Source: JAFHCF01 sp048497495 (GTDB lineage: Bacteria > Pseudomonadota > Alphaproteobacteria > Rhizobiales > Ancalomicrobiaceae). Taken from it: DNA of 11,197 bases. The stretch covers positions 1 through 11,197 of the forward strand of contig JAFHCF010000202.1 of the NCBI GenBank assembly GCA_048497495.1. The letters run 5' to 3'. The translations under genes were made by a program, and so were the position numbers. The notes beneath the pieces are model-generated. The model was not told where the DNA came from. It did no database searches and was given only the letters and a program-made list of their open reading frames with translations. Shown here piece after piece: positions 7,604 through 11,197 of this stretch; position 1 is the stretch's first letter, and each line of letters starts with the position of its first letter.

Positions 7604-8521
7604 GTGGACAAGAGCCCCGACGCCTTCCGAACCATCTCCGAAGTGGCGGTCGATCTCGACCTGCCGCAGCACGTGCTGCGTTTCTGGGAAACCCGGTTCG
7701 TTCAGATCAAGCCGCTGAAGCGCGGCGGTGGCCGGCGCTACTATCGCCCCGACGACGTCGAGCTGCTGAAGGGCATACGCCATCTGCTCTACGGTGAGGG
7801 CTACACCATTCGCGGTGTCCAGCGCATCCTCAAGGAGCAGGGCGTCCGCTTCGTCATGAACGTCTGGCAGGACGGCGCGCCGCAGCCGCCCGCCACCGGC
7901 GCCGTCTGGGAGGGCGCGCCCGCCGCCGAAGAGCCGGTCTTCGAGGAAGACGAGGCCGCGGTCGCGTCGCGGCCCCCGTCCGAGCCCACGGGCGACGACG
8001 CCTATGCGCCCTTCGCCCCCCATCGCCCCGCGCCGGATGCCTCGCTTTCGGATCCCCGCGAGACATCGGGTCCGGTCTCGCGGGCCGAACCGCATTTCGG
8101 CGCCGAGCCCGAGGGGGTCGCCGCCATGGCGCAACGTTTCGCCCCGCGTCTGCCCGGCGCCGGCGAAAATGGCGCGGCCACCTCGGCGAAGGCTTCGATC
8201 GACCCCGAGACGACCTCTCGCGTGCCCGAGACGCCCCCCCCGCCCGGCGCCCGAGCCGGCGTCGCCGATCTTTCCGCCGATCCGATGGGCGGGCGGGCGT
8301 CGCGTCTGCCGGCCGACCTGCGCCCGCCCGAGGCGCCGGAGACGCCGCGCGCCGGCATCGGCCAGTTCTTCGATCGCCTGCGCCCGGGTGCCGCCCGCGA
8401 CGCCGAGCCCGGACCCGCGCCGCGCGGTGTCCAATCCCTGTCGCGCGACGAAATCCGCCGCCTCCAGTCGACCCTGTTCGAACTGTTGGAGTGCAAGCGC
8501 CTGCTCGATCAGGTGCGCTGA
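7604..8521 (+). CDS. MerR-type transcriptional regulator
   Basis: The first 80 residues form a MerR-type winged helix: AFRTISEVAVDLDLPQHVLR (7-26), FWETRF, and the wing with RGGGRRYYRPDD (40-51), then LLKGIRHLLYGEGYTIRGVQRIL. The middle (about 85-275) is rich in Pro, Ala and Glu and looks disordered. The C-terminus LSRDEIRRLQSTLFELLECK (279-298) and RLLDQVR is a conserved helix in the Rhizobiales relatives of this gene. A gene of this type commonly follows ihfA in that order; its targets are unknown. No effector-binding domain is recognisable. The start is not certain: GTG at 7604 gives MDKSPDAFRT, the usual N-terminus, but GTG at 7553, overlapping ihfA, would add 17 residues. Neither has a clear ribosome-binding site. 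Confidence 0.88.
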   Translation: MDKSPDAFRTISEVAVDLDLPQHVLRFWETRFVQIKPLKRGGGRRYYRPDDVELLKGIRHLLYGEGYTIRGVQRILKEQGVRFVMNVWQDGAPQPPATGAVWEGAPAAEEPVFEEDEAAVASRPPSEPTGDDAYAPFAPHRPAPDASLSDPRETSGPVSRAEPHFGAEPEGVAAMAQRFAPRLPGAGENGAATSAKASIDPETTSRVPETPPPPGARAGVADLSADPMGGRASRLPADLRPPEAPETPRAGIGQFFDRLRPGAARDAEPGPAPRGVQSLSRDEIRRLQSTLFELLECKRLLDQVR

Positions 8522-8541
8522 GCGCCAAGGCGAGCGGTTAG

Positions 8542-8613
8542 GCGCGCGAAAACCGCCGGGTCACGGTCCGGCGAATCACCCCGCTTCTGGCCGAGCAGGC
8601 CCAGGCCCAGTGA
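8542..8613 (+). pseudogene. Remnant of an OmpA-like C-terminus
   Basis: Read in the frame starting at 8542, this stretch encodes A-RENRRVTVRRITPLLAEQ and then AQAQ before TGA at 8611-8613. The intact OmpA-family gene downstream ends with RENRRVTIRRVTPLI. Thirteen of 15 positions agree and the other two are Ile/Val or Leu/Ile changes. Yet many codons differ at synonymous positions (for example CGC GAA AAC CGC CGG against CGC GAG AAC CGT CGC). That pattern points to ancient protein-level homology, not a recent duplication. An in-frame TAG lies immediately upstream (8539-8541) and no start or domain body remains, so it is a decayed gene end. It begins 20 bases past the MerR-type stop, which itself is intact. 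Confidence 0.7.
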
Positions 8614-8635
8614 CACGGTCGAGGCTCGGGGACGG

Positions 8636-8652
8636 GCGCGGCCACGCCGCGC
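8636..8652 (+). other. GC-rich hairpin downstream of the MerR-type gene
   Basis: GCGCGGC (8636-8642) and GCCGCGC (8646-8652) form a perfect 7-bp stem with a CAC loop. There is no T tract. It could help end the ihfA-MerR transcript. It lies after the OmpA remnant, and nothing else in 8614-8692 is interpretable. Confidence 0.3.
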
Positions 8653-8692
8653 GCGGCCTCGGCTCGAGACCGGCAGGGGACCGGGAAAGATG

Positions 8693-8721
8693 TTGCACGG
8701 GGGCGCGAAACAGTCTAAGTC
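8693..8721 (+). promoter_or_regulatory. Candidate promoter for tRNA-Pro
   Basis: TTGCAC (8693-8698) and TAAGTC (8716-8721) have a 17-base spacer. Transcription would start near 8728, about 74 bases before the mature tRNA, which would need 5' processing by RNase P. Confidence 0.5.
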
Positions 8722-8801
8722 GCCTCTCGTCGGGGCGCGTCACCCTTCGCGAAAGCGGATGAATGGAGCGTTCCGATCGGCCCGCGACGAGCGGCCACTG
8801 A

Positions 8802-8878
<77 letters not shown>

Positions 8879-8926
8879 AATCGAGACGAAGGACGACGCC
8901 GATCGGCGCCTCGTCCGCCGGCTTTG

Positions 8927-8969
8927 CGAGGGACCGAAAGGCTCAGCCTTTCGGTCCCTCGTTTTTTTT
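8927..8969 (+). terminator. Intrinsic terminator of tRNA-Pro
   Basis: CGAGGGACCGAAAGG (8927-8941) pairs perfectly with 8947-8961 around CTCAG, a 15-bp stem, followed by eight T (8962-8969). It is the strongest terminator in the window. A weaker imperfect hairpin (8891-8916, outer arms GGACGA/TCGTCC around CGCCGATCGGCG) lies between the tRNA and this stem. Confidence 0.96.
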
Positions 8970-9228
8970 CGGGAGTCGCCAGCCTACCGCTCGCCGGTGA
9001 AAATCCCTTCGAGTCACCTACGTAATTTCTCGCATTTCAATCGAATTTGAGACTTCCTGTCGCTACGGAAGGGCGTCTCGGAAATCGAGCTGAACCCAGA
9101 CCGCGTATGTCGTTCAGTCGCGGTTCAGCCGGGGAACGATCATCTGGCCGTCGCCGCGAGGCAATCGGGTTTGGGGACAAGGGCGAGCTCGGCATTCGAG
9201 CGCCGGTCCGAAGGTAAGGGAGAGCGAA
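8970..9228 (+). promoter_or_regulatory. Upstream region of the OmpA-family gene
   Basis: This gap includes the most AT-rich patch of the window (about 9010-9052), which is where a promoter would be expected. I could not assign a -35/-10 pair with confidence. An imperfect inverted repeat (TCTCGCATT facing AATTTGAGA, 9028-9052, 7 of 9 positions pairing) is present. The ribosome-binding site GGGAG (9218-9222) is six bases before the ATG. Confidence 0.3.
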
Positions 9229-11166
9229 ATGACGAAGTTGAGGGGCATCCTCCTGGCAGGGGCCGTGGTACCGATACTGGCGGTCGTGGTTTCGACGAGC
9301 GCGATGGCGGCGCCGAAGTTGGTCAACGGTGTATGGTATTGCGATACCAACGTGCGCTGCCCGCCCAACAAGATTCCGAAGGGCAATCCGGCTCCGGCGG
9401 CACGCGCCCCGGCCGCACAGGCCCCCGCCGTCCGCGCGCCGGCCGCTCAAGCCCCGGCGGTGCGCGCCCCGGCCGCGCAGGCCCCCGCCGTCCGCGCGCC
9501 GGCCGCTCAAGCCCCGGCGGCGCGTGCCCCGGCCGCTCAGGCTCCCACCACCCGCGCGCCGCTGGCCCAGAACGGCGTTCAGCAGCAGAAGGCGCAGCAG
9601 GCGGCCCAGCAGAAGGCGCAGCAGGCCGCTCAGGCGAAGGCCCAGGCCGAACAGCAGAGGCAGTTGCAGCTTCAGCAGAAGGCGCAGCAGCAGAAGGCGC
9701 CGGGAGCGGCTCCGGGCCAATTGGCGCCGGCGGCCCCCGGCATTCCAGGCAGGCCGTTGACGCCGCAGCAGATTCAGCAGCAGAAGGCGCAGCAGCTGCA
9801 GCAGCAGAAGCTGCAGCAGATGCAGCAGCAGAAGGCCATGCAGCAGCAGAAGCTTCAGCAGATGCAGCAGCAGAAGGCGCAGCAGATCGAGCAGCGCCAG
9901 TTGCAGATGCAGCAGAAGCAGGAGGCTCTCAAAGCTCAGCAGCAGCGCCAGTTGGAGATGCAGCAGCAGAAGGCGCTGCAGATTCAGCAGCAGCGCCAGC
10001 TCGGCGCCGGCGGCCAGCAGCGTCCGCAAGGCGGCCAACAAGGAGTGATCGGCGGGCAAGGAAACGGTCAGTTCCAGCAGCCGATCGGTGCGGGCACCGG
10101 CCCCTACGGCCGTCCGCCTGTCGCCGGTGCTCCGATCCCGGGTCAGCCGATGCCGGGCGGGTTCCGTCGTGAGAGCCGTGGGATCGGTGCCGCCGGAGCC
10201 GCCGCCATCGGCGTCGGTGTCGGCGCGATCGGTGGCTACATGCTGTCGAACCAGATCCGCGGTGGCGTCACCGAGGTCCGCACCTATCGTGAGAACTACA
10301 CGGAAGGCAACGTCCGCTACGTTCGCGAGCCGGGCCGCATCATCATCCGCGAGGAGGGCGGTCCCGCCTTCATTCGCCACAATGAAGCCGAGCGCTTCGC
10401 GGTCCTCGGCTACAAATCCGAGGTGATCAACGAGGGCGGCAACATCCGCACCATCTACGAGCGCCCCGGCGGCGTCCGCCTCATCAACGTCACCGACTCC
10501 GAAGGTCGGCTGATGCGCCGCATCCGCCGCTATCCGGACGGTCGTGAGGTCATCATCATCGACAACACCTTCCGCGCTCGTCCCCAGCGCCACATCGAGC
10601 AGGTGGTGGTCCTGCCGCCGCCGCCGCTGATGATCCCGCGTGACCGCTACGTCGTCGACGCCAGCGTCTCCGACGAGGCGACCATCTACGAAGCCCTGAC
10701 CGCGCCACCGCTCTCCCGCATGAAGCGTCGCTACACCCTCGACGAGGTGCGTTACAGCGCCGATCTCCGGGCCCAGATGCGCTCCGTCGACATCAACGCG
10801 ATCACCTTCACCTCCGGGTCCTGGGAGATCGAGCAGAGCCAGATCACCCGTCTGTCGACCATCGCGGCGGCGATCAACAAGGCGATCGAGGCCAACGCCG
10901 AGGAAGTCTTCCTGATCGAAGGCCACACCGACGCGGTCGGTGATCAGGACGACAACCTGTCGCTCTCCGATCGCCGCGCTCAGTCGGTCGCCGAGATCCT
11001 CTCCCGGGACTTCAACATCCCGGCAGAGAACCTGACCACCCAGGGTTACGGCGAGGCCCAGCTCCGGGTGCAGACCGACGGCGCGGTGCGCGAGAACCGT
11101 CGCGTCACCATCCGCCGTGTCACGCCGCTGATCTCCAACAACTGCGACTGTGAAAAGCCGCAGTGA
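9229..11166 (+). CDS. Secreted OmpA-family protein with Ala-Pro and Gln-rich repeats
   Basis: The 645-residue protein is exported and probably ties the outer envelope to the cell wall. A signal peptide (1-27, ending SAMA) precedes a short segment with Cys38 and Cys44 (WYCDTNVRCPPN). Residues 55-114 are six decapeptides APAxRAPAAQ. Residues 115-270 are Gln/Lys/Ala-rich, with octads KxQQxQQQ near 186-223, probably helical or coiled coil. A Gly-rich hydrophobic stretch (318-339) resembles a membrane or glycine-zipper segment. Beta-rich sequence follows, with RYVREPGRIIIREE. The C-terminal OmpA-like domain (about 520-630) has GHTDAVG with Asp568 and SDRRAQSV with Arg583; these fit the Asp/Arg pair that binds diaminopimelate in this family. 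The tail NNCDCEKPQ adds two cysteines. There is no lipobox and no clear beta-barrel, so it is not a classical OmpA. The start has GGGAG at six bases. Confidence 0.9.
   Translation: MTKLRGILLAGAVVPILAVVVSTSAMAAPKLVNGVWYCDTNVRCPPNKIPKGNPAPAARAPAAQAPAVRAPAAQAPAVRAPAAQAPAVRAPAAQAPAARAPAAQAPTTRAPLAQNGVQQQKAQQAAQQKAQQAAQAKAQAEQQRQLQLQQKAQQQKAPGAAPGQLAPAAPGIPGRPLTPQQIQQQKAQQLQQQKLQQMQQQKAMQQQKLQQMQQQKAQQIEQRQLQMQQKQEALKAQQQRQLEMQQQKALQIQQQRQLGAGGQQRPQGGQQGVIGGQGNGQFQQPIGAGTGPYGRPPVAGAPIPGQPMPGGFRRESRGIGAAGAAAIGVGVGAIGGYMLSNQIRGGVTEVRTYRENYTEGNVRYVREPGRIIIREEGGPAFIRHNEAERFAVLGYKSEVINEGGNIRTIYERPGGVRLINVTDSEGRLMRRIRRYPDGREVIIIDNTFRARPQRHIEQVVVLPPPPLMIPRDRYVVDASVSDEATIYEALTAPPLSRMKRRYTLDEVRYSADLRAQMRSVDINAITFTSGSWEIEQSQITRLSTIAAAINKAIEANAEEVFLIEGHTDAVGDQDDNLSLSDRRAQSVAEILSRDFNIPAENLTTQGYGEAQLRVQTDGAVRENRRVTIRRVTPLISNNCDCEKPQ
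9391..9570 (+). repeat. Six 30-bp tandem repeats (decapeptide APAxRAPAAQ)
   Basis: Six in-frame 30-bp units run without a gap. Units 2 and 4 (9421-9450 and 9481-9510) are identical in DNA, and the 60-bp pairs 9421-9480 and 9481-9540 differ at only three positions. The first and last units are more diverged. The recent expansion therefore acted on a 60-bp block. There are no spacers, so it is not a CRISPR array. Confidence 0.92.
9784..9897 (+). repeat. Gln-rich octad repeats of 24 bp
   Basis: The encoded pattern K-[A/L]-QQ-[L/M]-QQQ has a period of eight residues, with Lys at 186, 194, 202, 208 and 216. One unit is shortened to six residues (KAMQQQ). The DNA is nearly a CAG run broken by AAG, CTG and ATG codons. 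This is part of a wider Gln-rich region from about 9571 to 10040. Confidence 0.8.
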
Positions 11167-11197
11167 CGACAGCCGCCGTCGCAACCCGGGAAGCCCC

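Noticed and set aside
8004..8762. Plus-strand frame running from the MerR-type gene into the gap before tRNA-Pro
   Set aside because: It is a Pro/Arg/Ser-rich shift of the MerR-type coding sequence, and the conserved C-terminal helix of the regulator is in the other frame.
9391..9570. Regular 30-bp repeats as a CRISPR array
   Set aside because: The units abut without spacers, are in frame and encode a decapeptide repeat in a secreted protein; there are no cas genes.
9037..11184. A 715-residue open frame antisense to the OmpA-family gene
   Set aside because: Its Leu-rich middle is only the complement of the CAG/AAG codons and its Gly-rich part is the complement of the Ala-Pro repeats. No domain or ribosome-binding site supports it.

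Overview
The window is chromosomal DNA from a high-GC alphaproteobacterium, most likely of the order Hyphomicrobiales (Rhizobiales). This rests on the gene content and order: thiL, hppA, a bamE-type lipoprotein gene, a ubiquinol-cytochrome c chaperone gene, a DUF177 gene, plsX, fabH, ihfA, a MerR-type regulator. It is also supported by strong G/C at third codon positions and TAGGnn-like -10 elements. No genus can be named from the sequence alone.

Left part (1-3015): the 3' end of thiL (thiamine-phosphate kinase), a regulatory gap with a good promoter candidate and a duplicated AT-rich element, then hppA, a membrane H+-pumping pyrophosphatase of the K+-independent type. A 3' UTR hairpin and a textbook intrinsic terminator follow hppA. 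Middle part (3016-7005): a BamE-like outer-membrane lipoprotein gene on the minus strand is divergent from a plus-strand cluster. The two promoters appear to interleave within 38 bp. The plus cluster starts with the cytochrome bc1 assembly chaperone and DUF177 (ATGA overlap). After a gap with a 20-bp perfect palindrome and a promoter come plsX and fabH (GTGA overlap), which start phospholipid and fatty acid synthesis. rpmF, which lies between yceD and plsX in E. coli, is absent here.

Right part (7006-11197): ihfA, with its own promoter and a terminator-like hairpin at the expected transcription start, is followed by a MerR-type regulator. Just after the regulator lies a short decayed remnant of the C-terminal end of an OmpA-like protein. 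Next come tRNA-Pro(GGG) with a strong terminator and a large OmpA-family envelope protein gene. That protein has a signal peptide, a decapeptide Ala/Pro repeat, Gln-rich octad repeats, a glycine-rich hydrophobic segment and a C-terminal peptidoglycan-binding domain.

Most genes are housekeeping functions of membrane biogenesis, energy conservation and nucleoid structure. I saw no mobile element, CRISPR array, defence system or biosynthetic cluster. The points of real interest are the OmpA-tail remnant beside the intact OmpA-like gene, the repeat architecture of that gene, and several compact regulatory arrangements.
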